NCBI RefSeq assembly: GCF_047948215.1
Contig: NC_134464.1
Span: forward strand, 32,487,020-32,551,019
DNA from: Lycorma delicatula
Lineage: Eukaryota; Arthropoda; Insecta; Hemiptera; Fulgoridae
Reading direction: 5' to 3'
Length of the DNA stretch: 64,000 nt
Part shown: piece after piece, positions 21,913 to 32,889 of the stretch
Position numbering within the stretch: position 1 is the first letter of the stretch
Layout: each line of letters starts with the position of its first letter
Translations under genes and position numbers: made by a program
Notes under the pieces: model-generated
What the model saw: only the letters and a program-made list of their open reading frames with translations
Told to the model about the DNA's origin: nothing
The model's database searches: none

Positions 21913-22330
21913 TAATGCCCAACGAAGTAACTTTCAGCACATGTGAAAATAATGAAAAACGTTCAAATAAACATAGGTCGGGAAAAGCTTTGTTTTTGAG
22001 TTACAGCTAGTGAAAGATTTTATCCGGATTTCAGATTTTCTAATAAAAAGAACCTCTACTGTAATTTTTGGGATCCAAATTAAGGAATAAGGTTGATGGT
22101 TTCTTATGTAATTTGAACTGGGAAATAAGATAAAATAAGTCTCAGAACTGTATCTAGTTTTAAAGATATTTAGATAGTTTATAGATGTAGTTTTTAAAAT
22201 ATTCGATGTAAAACACAAAATTTGTTGTCGAAAAACTAATTTTTTTTGGGTTTGTAGTACAACAGCTTCGTTAAATAAATTAATAAATGCAGAAGATTTA
22301 ATAACAAAACTTGTGGAGTATTTATTTCTG
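21913..22330 (+). repeat. Family C repeat, copy 1
   Basis: Starts with AACTTTCAG and GTGAAAATAATGAAAAACGTTC next to the mariner right end. It continues with AAACATAGGTCGG, a GAGTTACAGC motif, GGATCCAAATTAAGG and CTCAGAACTGTAT. The same ordered motifs recur at 23060, 52645 and 59207. No coding potential. Confidence 0.65.
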
Positions 22331-22519
22331 AGAAAATGAATGCAATTAAAAGCTAAAAAAAGTAAATAAAAACGTTAAAAAAAATCGGATTTTTATTGAA
22401 GCAAAACAGACGAAAAAAGAGAGAAAACTGTATTTTTCTTTCTGTATATAATAAACATTATAACGTAGCAAAACAAAAAAAAATAAAACACATGAAATAA
22501 TAAATGGTAACAAAACAAC

Positions 22520-22650
22520 AAACCCCAGTAATTGTTCGAAATTCCCTCCTTTACAATTTACACAGCACTCTGCCGATTAAAATAATTCCTCTGGCTTTCC
22601 GTATCATCTCAGGATCAATTAATTTCAATGGTACATAACTTTGGTAAGGG
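22520..22650 (-). pseudogene. C-terminal scrap of a mariner-related transposase
   Basis: The minus strand gives IDPEMIRKARG followed, after a frame change, by ECCVNCKGGNFEQLL. This resembles the conserved C-terminal end (a cysteine, then GGxFE.LL) of mariner-related insect transposases. Only about 40 codons remain, so the call is tentative. Confidence 0.45.
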
Positions 22651-23050
22651 TCATAAAAAAAATTACGCTAAAAATTTAACTAGCCTGTAGTATTAATTGT
22701 TTAAAGGTTTTTTTTATTTTAATTTCCGTACTCAATTTCAAAATTGTAGATGTACTAAAATAAGATTTGTACTACAACTCTCAGTAAAGAGATACGAAAA
22801 GCTTTTTAATCGATATGACTGAATAACACTACAATACTAATAAATTATGGATTTGTTAAAATTTTTATTATGTTATTAAAGAAAGGATTGGAAAAAAATC
22901 AGAGGGAAGGAAAAGATTATTGAAACTACTTATAAAAATTTTATAGACAAGTATGTACAATACGATTCACAAAGAATGTAATTAGGACATTTACTAACTA
23001 CACTATAGAAAATGTTTATCTATAATATGTTTGTGAAACATTATATTTAT
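22650..23050. other. AT-rich stretch, nothing recognised
   Basis: No gene or repeat family seen. Confidence 0.4.
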
Positions 23051-23059
23051 TAACAATAA

Positions 23060-23216
23060 ACAAGAAAGTTCTTATTCGAGTAAACATAAGTTTAGAAACT
23101 TCGTTACCGAGTAACGGCTGGCGAAATATTTCGTCCTAATTTCTGTATCTTTGACAAAATTAAACCAGATTTGAATACTTAGGACCCAAATTAAGGGACA
23201 AATTTTGGTGGTTTTA
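23060..23216 (+). repeat. Family C repeat, copy 2, left part
   Basis: AACATAAGTTTAGAAACTTCGTTACCGAGTAACGGCTGG, CGAAATATTTCGTCC and CCCAAATTAAGGGACAAATTT match family C. It stops at TTGGTGGTTTTATA, where a SINE begins, and resumes at about 23590. Confidence 0.6.
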
Positions 23217-23221
23217 TAATC

Positions 23222-23465
23222 CCGCCGGGTTGGTCTAGTGGTAAAACTCATCGTCGTAAATGAGCTGATTTCGAAGTGAAGAGTTCAAAGTGAAGAGTTC
23301 ACAGTTTGAACCCTAATAAAAATAATTGCTTTAATTCGGATTTGGATACCTGATCGCGGATACCGGTGTCTGGTGGTTGGGTTTCAATTAACCATATTTG
23401 TCTTAAGTATAGTCGACCTGTGTCTCTACGAAACTACACCTCATTCACATTTCACAAATAAGGGA
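23222..23465 (+). repeat. tRNA-derived SINE, family 1, plus-strand copy, tail-truncated
   Basis: GCCGGGTTGGTCTAGTGGT (A box) and GTTTGAACCC (decayed B box) are followed by the body GATACCGGTGT..GGTTGGGTTTCAATTAACCA and CCTCATTCACA. The family-1 tail is missing. It splits a family C repeat. Confidence 0.75.
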
Positions 23466-23589
23466 CGCAGCTGACTTTGGACACCGATTCCAGAAAACTG
23501 CATGGGATTTCTGGAAATTCCCGGAATATTTATAGATTTTCTTATGAATATAAAAACCACTTATGTGAAAATAAAACCACTTTATTTAT

Positions 23590-23712
23590 AAACTGGTTGT
23601 ATATAAAATTTGACGTGAAAAATTGAAAAAAAGTTTCAGAATTGTATTTCTACTAATTTTTGAAATGTGGGGTATAAGACAACCAGCTGGGGTCGAAAAA
23701 CACACTATTACT
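23590..23712 (+). repeat. Family C repeat, copy 2, right part
   Basis: TTTGACGTGAAAAATTGAAAAAAAGTTTCAGAATTGTAT continues the order seen in the copy at 59360-59420 (GACTTAAAAAGTTGAAAAAA..CAGTATTTTTAG). The insert between the two parts is the SINE plus about 120 bp of other sequence. Confidence 0.5.
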
Positions 23713-23724
23713 TGCTTGAACAAT

Positions 23725-24294
23725 TTCAGCTTCCAAATTTTAACGAAAATATCCATTTTGACCATCCCTGAATCCATTTTGACTAGTTTCGGCGTGATGT
23801 CTGTACGTACGTATCTCGTATAACGCAAAAACGATTAGCCGTAGGATGTTGAAATTTTGGATTTAGGACTGTTGTAACACCTAGCTGTGCACCTCCCCTT
23901 TTCATTGCAACCGACAGAACCAAAAGTGTCCAATAAAAACCAAAATCCAAAAACATTTCGATTTTGGATTTTTTCTTAACTTCAATATGAAGCCCTCATT
24001 GAGAAATTTTTAACGATATAAGGGGTACTTATTTTCATTGGTTCCAGTTATAGCCAAATGAAATTTTAATTAAAGAAATATTTGAATCTTACAAGAGAAA
24101 GCACATCGGTTCGAATCAGACTTCATCTCTTTTTTTATATAATTTAAATATATTGATATATTAATAATTAACTTCTGATTGTAAAACAATTTTTAGGATA
24201 AATAATAATTCAATAATAACAATAAAATTTAAAAAAATATCAGAAATTATTAATGAAATAACATTTTACGTTCTTTTAATTTTAAAATATATAA
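23725..24294 (+). repeat. Family A repeat, copy 1, left part
   Basis: Lacks the 5' terminus. Shows GAAAATATCCATTTTGACC, CGATTAGCCGTAGGATG, GGACTGTTGTAACA, CTTATTTTCATTGGTTCCAG and the tRNA B-box-like CGGTTCGAATCAGACTTC. It is interrupted at 24294 by the mariner-related element and ends at 25622-25676. Confidence 0.8.
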
Positions 24295-25621
24295 CAGGGC
24301 GTTTCATAATGTTCTTCGGAGTTTCGAAAATTCATTAACAAAAAACTATTTCACTCATAAGAATAAAACAAGTACTGTACGAAAGAGTACTTCAAATAAG
24401 TTTTTTTTTCACATATACTAAGCAGTTAGTAAACCATTTGCTCGCTAGGCGTCGACAGTAGAGAAAATGGCTGCCACGGGAAGCGAGAAGTTATTTTGTG
24501 TGTTAGAATTTCACTTGTCAAAGTCAGTAATTTCTGTGCAACGTGCGTTTCGGGTGAAATTTCATAAGGAGCCACCAAGTAACAATTCAATTCGTGCATC
24601 GTATAAACAATTCAGTGAAACTGGTTGCTTGTGCAAGCGAAAATCAACTGGTCGTCTATCAACCTCAGAAGTCAATGTCGGACGTGTGCGTGCAAGTTTC
24701 ATTCGCAGCCCGTCAAAATCGACTGCGGCTGCAGGCAGACAATTAGGAATTCCGAAAACAAGTGTGGAAAGTTCTCCGTAAACGTTTATTATGGAAACCG
24801 TACCATCTTCAATTAATCCAGCGTCTTTCTGATGGAGATAAAACACGTAGGCTCGATTTTTGTTTACAGTTACAGGAAAAGATGTTGTTAGATGAAAGTT
24901 TTCTAAACAAGATAATTTTCAGCGATGAAGCTACTTTCCATATTAGTGGCAAATTAAACCGTCATAACGTGCGAGTTTGGGGAACTGAAAACTCACACGC
25001 GTATGTGGAACACATTTGGGATTCTCCGAAAGTAAACGTTTTTTGTACGATCTCTCGTGAGGCAGTGTATGGACCGTTCTTTTTTTATGGAAACGACAGT
25101 AACCGGCATGATATACCTGGATATGTTACAATTATGGCTTATACCTCAGCTACTCAACGACTTCATTTTCCAGCAAGATGGTTGTCCCTGCCCATTTTCA
25201 TACAGAGGTTCGACAGTACCTTAACACATTACCTCGGCGCTGGATAGGACGTGCGTCTGAAGAAGACCAACACATTATGCTGTGGCCACCAAGATCACCT
25301 GCCCTCACGCCATGTGATTTCTTTCTCTGGGAATACGTGAATGATAAGGTGTTTATCCCATCAATGCCGCACGATATAGCTGGGCTAAAGAATCGCATAA
25401 TCAATGTTTATCGAAAATTACATGTTAGGAGTTTGGTAAGAGCTAGACTTTCGTGTTGATGTGTGCCGTGTCATCAGAGGAGCACATATTGAACATTTAT
25501 CGATTTTAACAAAAACTGTTTGAGTCCCTGCATTTCCTCGTACAACTTTCATTTAGGTAAGTGAAATACTTTTTTTTGTACTGAATTTTTGTAACTCCTA
25601 AGAGCATTATGAAACGCCCTG
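24295..25621 (+). mobile_element. Mariner-related transposon with 40-bp inverted ends, nested in family A
   Basis: The left end CAGGGCGTTTCATAATGTTC and the reverse of the right end CAGGGCGTTTCATAATGCTC align for about 40 bp with few mismatches. Size is 1327 bp. The right flank is TA and the left flank reads ATAA, so the TA duplication is only partly preserved. Family A sequence continues on both sides, proving a clean insertion. Confidence 0.9.
24467..25523 (+). pseudogene. Mariner-related transposase, frameshifted
   Basis: Starts at ATG 24467 (MAATGSEKLFCVLEFH). The N-terminal HTH includes SVISVQRAFRVKFHKEPP and YKQFSETGCLCKRKSTGR. A frame change near 24765 leads into VWKVLRKRLLWKPYHLQL. 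The first catalytic Asp is in IFSDEATFHISGKLNRHNVRVWG, followed by SPKVNVFC and YGPFFF. The second Asp is in FIFQQDG (about 25170), just before another frame change. The third is in WPPRSPALTPCDFFLW (about 25310). About 45 residues separate the last two Asp, longer than mariner's 34, so this is a separate lineage in the superfamily. The C-terminus ELDFRVDVCRVIRGAHIEHL ends at TGA 25521-25523. At least three frameshifts inactivate it, but all catalytic blocks remain readable, so it died fairly recently. Confidence 0.9.
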
Positions 25622-25676
25622 TATCTGTGCATGTAATTTAATAGGCATACAAGGAAGTCATGCGGTGTCCACATCA
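25622..25676 (+). repeat. Family A repeat, copy 1, right end
   Basis: Continues family A directly after the nested transposon: TGTAATTTAATAGGC, then CATACAAGGAAGTCATG (the inverted terminus) and TGTCCACATCA. Confidence 0.85.
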
Positions 25677-25679
25677 AAT

Positions 25680-26490
25680 ATTTTTATGTTTGGTATAAAA
25701 TAAATTTGTTAAATAAGTACTAAACACATCAAAATTTTAATCAAGATTATAGAAAATTTGATTCTTTTAGTAAAATGAATATGAATAAAGATACAGAAAG
25801 TAAATTCAAAGGTAAGAATTTCGAAGTTTATAAAAACAAAATAAATAAAAATGTGCAGATTTTAAGTCGGTAGTAAAAAAAAATTGTAATATTACAAAAC
25901 AGAAGTAATAATTATATTAGAAAAATAGTAAATATAAAAAAAAAATTAAATAAATTGCTGGAAATGCTGTCCGCCTATTAAATACAACACTCGGCCCGAC
26001 GAACAATGTTTTTTGCGGCTTTTTACATTTCAACATGATTGTTATGTATTAGTTGTACCGCATAATAAATTTAATCACTAACTTATCTCTTGTATTACAC
26101 CTTTGTGTAAAGTAAAAAAATATATATAAAAATAAAATGGAGAAGTAACTTCTATTTATTAGGTATGTATTAGCTGGCGTCGTTTTGAAGTAATAGTTTG
26201 AGATTTGCTAAACTAAAAATCTTTAAATTTAACTTGATGACTTCAACATATGATGAATTGATACTATCAAAGTTTTAAAGTGAAAGGGATCTCGAACACA
26301 TGAGGAGATAAAGAAGGTATATCTTGACTAGGGCTTAATTTTATTCTTACAAGTTTTGAGCTCTTTTAAACGATGTAGATATTTTATTATAATTTTATTT
26401 TAAATGATTCCTAAATTCAAAACTTTTTTAATCGAAACTTTCAGCATCCTTCAAATATTTTTGTTTTCACTTAAACTTAGTTTACGTATA
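25680..26490. other. AT-rich stretch, nothing recognised
   Basis: No gene or family repeat recognised. Confidence 0.4.
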
Positions 26491-26493
26491 CTT

Positions 26494-26495
<2 letters not shown>

Positions 26496-26546
<51 letters not shown>
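26496..26546. repeat. (TA)n microsatellite next to a mariner relic
   Basis: About 50 bp of TA repeats, then a second short TA run up to 26559 that abuts the mariner end. Confidence 0.9.
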
Positions 26547-26559
<13 letters not shown>

Positions 26560-26560
26560 C

Positions 26561-27012
26561 ACGAGGGCTATTCAGAAAGTAAGGAATGTTTTGGAATTTT
26601 AAAAAACCAAGTACAAGAAAAACCTTTTATTATATACATGTGAAAGAGGGACTAAAATACTACTTTTCAACATAATCACCATACAAATTCAGGCAGTTAT
26701 CATAGCGGTGGACAAGCTTTGAAATTCCTGTGTCATAGAATTCTGCCGCCTGTGATCTCAACCACTCAGTGACGCACCCATCTTGCACAAAATTTGTGGT
26801 AGGATAGCTTCTGTGAAACAATTTCAAACAATAAAGTCCGTGAAAATTGTGGGAAACAGAGAAAGCTCAGTTATTGTGAAACGGTGGTTTTCACGAATAT
26901 TTTCGTCAACTTTGGAGACCAGATCGTCAGTCACAATGCTCGGACGTCCACTCATCTCTTTATCGTGAAAGTTTGTTCGGCCATTTTTAAACTAAATGCT
27001 CCACTTCCTGGC
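26561..27012 (-). pseudogene. Mariner relic with the catalytic core deleted
   Basis: The left end ACGAGGGCTATTCAGAAAG resembles mariner inverted ends. Minus-strand protein remnants are GRTNFHDKEMSGRPSIVTDDL, VDENIRENHRFTI, then a KFCARW segment. A jump follows straight to VTEWLRSQAAEFYDTG..LVHRYDNCLN..YGDYVEK and a stop (TAG, 26662-26660). All three catalytic Asp blocks lie in the missing part. The N-terminal end stops near 27012 with no second inverted repeat found. It differs in sequence from the intact mariner at 20591. Confidence 0.85.
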
Positions 27013-27129
27013 GTCATACATCTAGCCCGGGAGCTCCACCCCCTGGATCCTCGACGCGTTCGTATCCTGTTGTTTGTGTGAAAATGATTAAGTATTTTAC
27101 AGATATTCATTAAAGAAAAAAAGGATTGG

Positions 27130-27189
27130 TAATTTTACTTAATTATATTTCTGTTGTTATGATAACAGAAATATAATGAAGTAAAATTA
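27130..27189. repeat. 26-bp hairpin
   Basis: 27130-27155 pairs with 27164-27189 with one mismatch around an 8-nt loop, giving a 60-nt fold. The arms are AT-rich. Confidence 0.8.
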
Positions 27190-27202
27190 TTAGTTATATT
27201 TC

Positions 27203-27234
<32 letters not shown>

Positions 27235-28381
27235 CATCGTTAGTACCAAAAGGCATGGTGCTTCGTACTTATTTATTTTAATCCTTGTTCACGAGCAAGG
27301 CAACAAGATCCCTGGAGGTCGTGTATAGGGTCTTGGGACACAAACGTCGCAGATTCGTCTGAAATATTACACCGATTACTTAACGATTTACTGCCTGAGG
27401 ACAATAAAGCTGATGAGACTGCAATTAATCTGCGAGTACGGACGGAGTGAGGTAAACTCAGTTTCGCGGAGATACACTGACCTTGGAGATTGCTGAGGCA
27501 AAGGTGCGTCAAGCTATCAGTACGCTCAGCTTACGTAGGGGAAAACCAGGGGCTTTGACGGAATAACAGCGGAGTTCCTTTTTCATTTGGTAGGGGTTAG
27601 TATGAAAATTATCACACGGGTTTTTTAATAAATTGTTGTTTGGTGGGTATTTCCCGGTGTGTTAGAAGGGAATTGTCAATTGTTTTTTACAAGTGACGAC
27701 AAGGACCCCGCTATTAGTTCGTTCTATAGGCCCTTGACATTACTGCCGGTCATTGGTAAGGTCTTTGAAAAGGTTTTGTACCTTTGTATAAACGAGAAGT
27801 TGAGGTTGCACGGATTGTTAATGGAGAACCAGTACGGTTTCGTCCCGGAAAGGTTACTGAGGACGCCATATTCCGAGTTATGAGTGTGGTAATAACCCGT
27901 CACGACCAATATGTTCTAGCTGTTTTCCTGGACATTTCAAGGGCGTTTAATAACCTGTGGTGGCCCTCTGCTATTTTTCAACTTCAAAAGAGAGAATTAT
28001 ACTGAAAGTGAGTTGCAAATTATGCAAAATTACTTCAGTCACTGGGATGTGGTGCTTTGCGAAGGCAATTATGATGTAGGCAAGACACTGTTCAAGGGCA
28101 ATCTGCTGGGTCCTTTGCTGTGGGTGATGGAGTTTGAGATTGCGGCTGAGTTTGTTTCTTCTGCAGCTGAGATTGCCCAACGGGTGTCTCATTGTGGCCT
28201 ATGATGTGGCCACCTGCTGGTCAAAGGAGGCACGCGGAGGGAGGTAGAGCTCCAGGCCACTCAGACTTGCAGGGTGCTCGAGCTGTGGGGTCATCAACAT
28301 AAGATGACGTTCAGCCCGGAGAAGACCACTATGATGCTCTTGAAAGGCCATTTACCTATGAGGTGGCAGGTACGCGTTTCG

Positions 28382-28449
28382 GGCAGCCTCCGTGGCGCGA
28401 GTGGTAGCGTCTCGGCCTTTCATCCGGAGGTCCCGAGTAAAAAAAGTAA
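28382..28449 (+). repeat. 68-bp tRNA-like retroposon (family 2 head) inside the R1 reverse transcriptase
   Basis: CCTCCGTGGCGCGAGTGGTAGCG (A-box half) to GGAGGTCCCGAGT matches the first part of family-2 SINEs up to the start of the B box, then ends in AAAAAAAG. Flanks read GCGTTTCG (28374-28381) and GCGTTCG (28450-28456), a 7-8 bp near-perfect duplication. Removing the insert joins R-V-S to I-T-G-Q-R-I-R-Y-V of the R1 frame. Confidence 0.8.
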
Positions 28450-29584
28450 GCGTTCGATAACAGGCCAACGAATTAGATATGTTCAGGCTCAAAAGTATCT
28501 CAGGGTGTTTCTCCACTAGAAATTGTCATTTAAGAATCGTCTTCAATATGTCGCGAAGAAGAACTGTGGCTTCTTTGGTATTCGACGTGTGATAAATCCC
28601 GATTGGGGTTAAAATTTCAAAACCATGAGCACTTTGTATAAGGGCGTCTGCGAGGCTATTATGCTATATGCGGCGCCCAAACGGGCGGGTAGGCTAAAAT
28701 TTAAAGGTTTTCGGGAGATATAATTAAGGGCTCAACGCCTTACATTATTAACAGTAACGGGTGGCTACCGTACGATTTCACGGTAGCCGTTCTTAGTGAT
28801 TGCAGGCGTGACACCGTTAGATCTGCTTGTTTCCAACAAGCAGCAGCATTATGTTGCCAAGAAGTCAGGACGGTTGACTACACAAAATATTTAGGAAATA
28901 GAACAACATGGTACCGCCTTGTGGCAGTCGAGATGGATAGAGACAGAGGGGGGGGGGGGCGCTACACGCATGATCTTATTCCAAATGTTGTAGGATTGCG
29001 AGACGTCTCTTGGGTATCCCCTAATAATATGTGACGCTGTTTCTTTCTGGCCTTGGCGCTTTTCGGAACAGACTTCGGAAGTTCGGCCTTTCGGACTCGG
29101 GCATGTCTCTGCAGTGCGGACAATTGGACGATGCATACCATGTCTTTTATTAGTGCCCCAAGTACGAATTGATACGCAAGAAGACCATGTATCGGCTGGA
29201 TATTATCGGGTCGGCACTTGATGTCCGTGTCAACTGGATGATTCTGCCCGAATGGATGATAATGGAAAATTATAGAGAGAATTGCCGAAGGGATATAGGG
29301 GTCAGCCTGGGTTTTTCCTGTTTTGTTTTGTTATGTTTTGTTTGTTGGTTATTAGTTATTGTTGTGTTTTTTACTGTTTTAATTTATTTTATAATTATTT
29401 ATTTTATGTTCTTGTTTCAATAGTATTATGTTATATTATTTATTGTTATATTTTGTCTGTTCTGTGTCAAACTCAATTAACATATTCCGGATAGGTAATT
29501 TCAAATCGTTCACTTCTTAGTTTTTCAGTCTTGTTTTTAAGACGTGAAATGTGTTTCGGTCATTAGAGTTCTTAGTTAGTAATA

Positions 29585-29622
29585 CACCGATGTGAATGTT
29601 GCTTGTAGCATTCTTATCGGTG
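29585..29622 (+). repeat. 3' UTR stem-loop of the R1-like LINE
   Basis: CACCGATGTGAATG (29585-29598) pairs with CATTCTTATCGGTG (29609-29622) with two mismatches. The equivalent stem in fragment (a) at 11812-11849 is perfect, and its position relative to the GGATGCC and CCTCAG motifs is the same. Confidence 0.7.
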
Positions 29623-29779
29623 GCATCCTGGCTGAGGTTAAGACTGGAACATGTCGTAACCGAGGTATTAAAGATATTGTCCGATAAAGCCTATAAGAAC
29701 AAGTTACGGAGGGGTAGCGCTGGGGACCTTAACCGTTACATGGAGGGTATCTTCCCCTACGGGGTCAGAATGTACTTAT

Positions 29780-32095
29780 TTATTTTTATAAAAAAATTCA
29801 AAAAATTATATCTATAATAGTTACTTTTAACGATAATGTAAAAAAATGACAAGTATAACAAATGTTAATGTAAACGACGTACTGTTTATAGTACACAATA
29901 CAATTTGTTATACAGTTGTTAGTTAATCTTTTTCCGCTAGATGGTAGCGCTCAACAACGGCTGCGCGCAGCCGTCCGGCGCACAACGTGGTCCGCTCTAC
30001 GCAAATTGCAGCTAAAATAAAAATGTGAGCACATAACAAACCAACGCACCATGTGTTTTTATTGGAGAGATTATTCTCAAAACTATGAGGATAACGAATA
30101 CAGCGGCGATCCAGAGGGCAGAGGCCTTTGGCCAGAAGGGTAGATCCGCTAGTTTGTATTTATTTTAGCGATTATTGCATTTATAAATAATAATATTCAA
30201 ATCTAATTATTAATCTGTTTTTTATAAGAAAAAAAAAAGTTTGCATTTTGAGCTGCGATAAGTTGAGAAATTATGACTTGATTTGAAATTCTTTAATTAT
30301 TATACTCTGCTAGTAGCTGCATTATATAAAAAGAATCTAATATACAGAGAACATTTTAAAGACAAAATTTCGTTATATGAACAGATAACTACAACTTTTG
30401 TTATTTTAAAACAAAACCGCTCAATTAACTTTTAAACGCCGATAAATAGCTCAGTTCATAATTTACAAACGTTTAAAAAAAAAATATTTTTTATTGAGTA
30501 TATAATACTTTACCTATCTCTAAAAAGAATAAAATGATTGACATGTACTTGTAATTACTTATACCGATGCTTTAATTAAAACACGGTTATTACGTAAAAT
30601 TATATTACCATAACAGAGTTATATTTCATTAAAAAAAGAAAAAAGAAACAATTATCACTAAATGACAGTCGTATAATTTTTTATGGAGAGTAAATTTGTA
30701 CTATACAATTGCCTGTATGTATATTTTTCTGATCAAATGACGTTGTAATAAAATTTACTACGCGAGCACATATTCTGCAGAAAAAACCAATAAAAAAAAA
30801 CTGACCCGCATTGGATGCTGTTAAAGTTAAAGGGGTGTAGGGATAACGAAGAACGAATTATTTATACATGTCATATCCGAGGGAAATAAATTCAAATTGG
30901 AACGGTTCAAAAAGGGAAGGAAAAAGTTAGGAGAATTCGAATCGGTTATGATTGGTTGATATAATATGACTCACGTGTTTTCCTGGAAAACACACATACA
31001 AAATACACAGATGAATTTTTTTTATTAAAAAACAAAAAAAAAGCACTACGATTACTTTAAAAAATTGTATGCGACTGTTATAAGAGTATTTTTTTCTATC
31101 GTCATTTCATCGTTCACTTGACTGAATTTGATGTACGTTACTACCATCCTTTTTTATTCTGTGCTAATATTTAATTTATCATATTTGTTACATCTGACAT
31201 CTTTAGTTATTTATTAGCTAATATCTAACTTTAGTTTTCATCTTCTAAGCTTAATCTCATTCTACAATAACCAATCCCGGGCCACCTTGGCACTTAATCT
31301 ACCGACCTAATTCCCCTTCTGTCAATAATTTCTACGATTCGTTTTTAAACTAATTTTCAACTTGGTTAATTTATAACATTTTTTGTAACACCAACTTTCA
31401 AAAGCCAATATTATTTGGTTTTCTCTCTTTCTTATTGCCTTTGTTTTGTTTACATACAACTCCATATATTTTTAAAATAAAAAAATTAATCTCTGACATT
31501 CGTAAATTTCTCTTTTCTTAATAAAAATCTTCCTTTCAAAAAAATATTATTTATTATAAAAAAATTAGAAGAAAAATTTATGTGTGTCTACAACAATTAA
31601 ATTTTTTTTTTCAATAAAATATACTTAAAATTGGATTTTTCGAATAATTAAATTATAATAGATATACATGAAATAGTAATAAGCCTCTTAGATTACTTCT
31701 TTTGAATCTTTACCGTTTACTAATTAAAAACGGTTAGCTGTTCTAATATGTTTACATTTAAATAATATTACGTACTTCAAACTTCAATATAAAACGCATC
31801 AAATTAGACTTGTATATTTTGCGTATGCCCAATAGATATTGCCGTATGGATATGTTCACGGAGTGGGGCATAAAACGTGCACTTTAATAAAGCGTATGTG
31901 CTTCAAAAACTATTAATAAACGTAGCCGTCAATATGCCCACACTTTACCCACTTTGCCCACAGTTGACCTATTTCGAGAATTTAACGGGTTAACAATGAA
32001 TGAGGCAGCTTTACGTCAAAAACATTGTTTTACATAATAATAAAAATATAAACCTCTTTAATACCAGTGATTCATTATACAGTATTCATGTATAA
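29780..32095. other. AT-rich stretch with one GC-rich palindromic block
   Basis: 29930-30150 is GC-richer than its surroundings and contains the perfect 18-bp palindrome ACGGCTGCGCGCAGCCGT (29957-29974). An AATAAAAAT motif lies about 50 bp beyond. A retroelement LTR or promoter piece is possible, but no TG..CA ends or second copy were found. The rest shows no gene. Confidence 0.45.
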
Positions 32096-32100
32096 CCTTA

Positions 32101-32389
32101 TTTTTTTTCTTTTTCCTGTTTAGCCTTCGGGAATTAACGTTCAGGTATTACTTTAGAGGATGAATGAGGATGATATGTATGAATGTAAATCAAGTGCAGT
32201 CTTGTACAGTCTCAGTTCAATCATTCCTGAGACGTGTGGTTAATTGAAACCCGACCACCAAAGAACACCGGTACCCACGATCTAGTATTTAAAAGCTAAC
32301 TACCTTTACTAGACTTGAACGCTGAAACTCTCGACTTCCAAATCGGCTGATTTGGAAAGATGCGTTCTCCATTAGATCAACCCGGTGGT
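32101..32389 (-). repeat. tRNA-derived SINE, family 1, full copy
   Basis: Complete family-1 unit on the minus strand: head from CCACCGGGTTGATCTAATGG (32389 downward), B-box region GTTCAAGTC, body, and a tail ending in an A-run (T-run at 32101 on the plus strand). Confidence 0.85.
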
Positions 32390-32663
32390 ATTGGTAAAAA
32401 CATCTAATACATGAAAATATGATAAATAATTGACCACGTTTCACTTAAAAGGATTTATCAAATGAAAATCATACGTACGACCTCCACAGTAAAAGTTTTT
32501 CCATTTACCTGGGATGATCGAAACTCCAAAAATTATACCTGTAAAAATATCATAACCGGAGAGGCTTATTTAAAAAACAAAATTAAATAAAAATAAACCA
32601 TAAATAAATCCAACAATTACAAGTAAAAGGAAATAACAATCAAAACAATAAAGAAACTGATAC

Positions 32664-32885
32664 CTTTTTTTCTGTTTACTTTGCAAAACGACCGTAAGAT
32701 ATTACTTCAGAGGATGAATGAGGATAATGTGTATGGATGTAAATGAACTGTAGTCTTGTACAGTCTCAGTTCGACCATTCCTGATAGTGTGGTTAATTGA
32801 AACCCAATCAACAAAGAACACCAGTATCCACGATCTAGTACTCAAATACACATAAAAGTAACTTGTCTTTATTATGATTTGAATT
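32664..32885 (-). repeat. tRNA-derived SINE, family 1, head-truncated copy
   Basis: Tail and body match the other family-1 copies, with small deletions in the tail. The tRNA-like head beyond the B-box region is missing. Confidence 0.75.
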
Positions 32886-32889
32886 GCGC

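Larger units (their letters stand above)
27285..29775 (+). mobile_element. R1-clade non-LTR retrotransposon, 5'-truncated relic
   Basis: The plus-strand reading covers the reverse transcriptase and C-terminal part of an R1-type element. It runs EIAEAKVRQAISTLSLRKTPG (27490), YRPLTLLPVIGKVFEKVLY (27735), MENQYGFVPERL with TEDAIF (27830), FLDISRAFNNLWWPS (27930). Then comes QGN-like LLGPLLW (28105), followed by GGTRREVELQATQTCRVLELWG and KTTMMLLKG (28230-28350) and QRIRYVQAQKYL (28470). Last is a CCHC-like tail (CGQ..YHV..CPKYE, about 29120-29170). The AFNNLWWPS variant of the AFDNVWWP motif is typical of R1. The endonuclease is absent. A 3' UTR runs to a terminal CTACGGGGTCAGAATGT near 29775. 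Many stops and frameshifts make it dead. R1 elements normally target 28S rDNA; no rDNA flanks are seen, so this copy or clade member is elsewhere. Confidence 0.85.

Noticed and set aside
23222..23300. tRNA gene on the plus strand (GGTTGGTCTAGTGGT)
   Set aside because: It continues into the family-1 SINE body and the B box is decayed.
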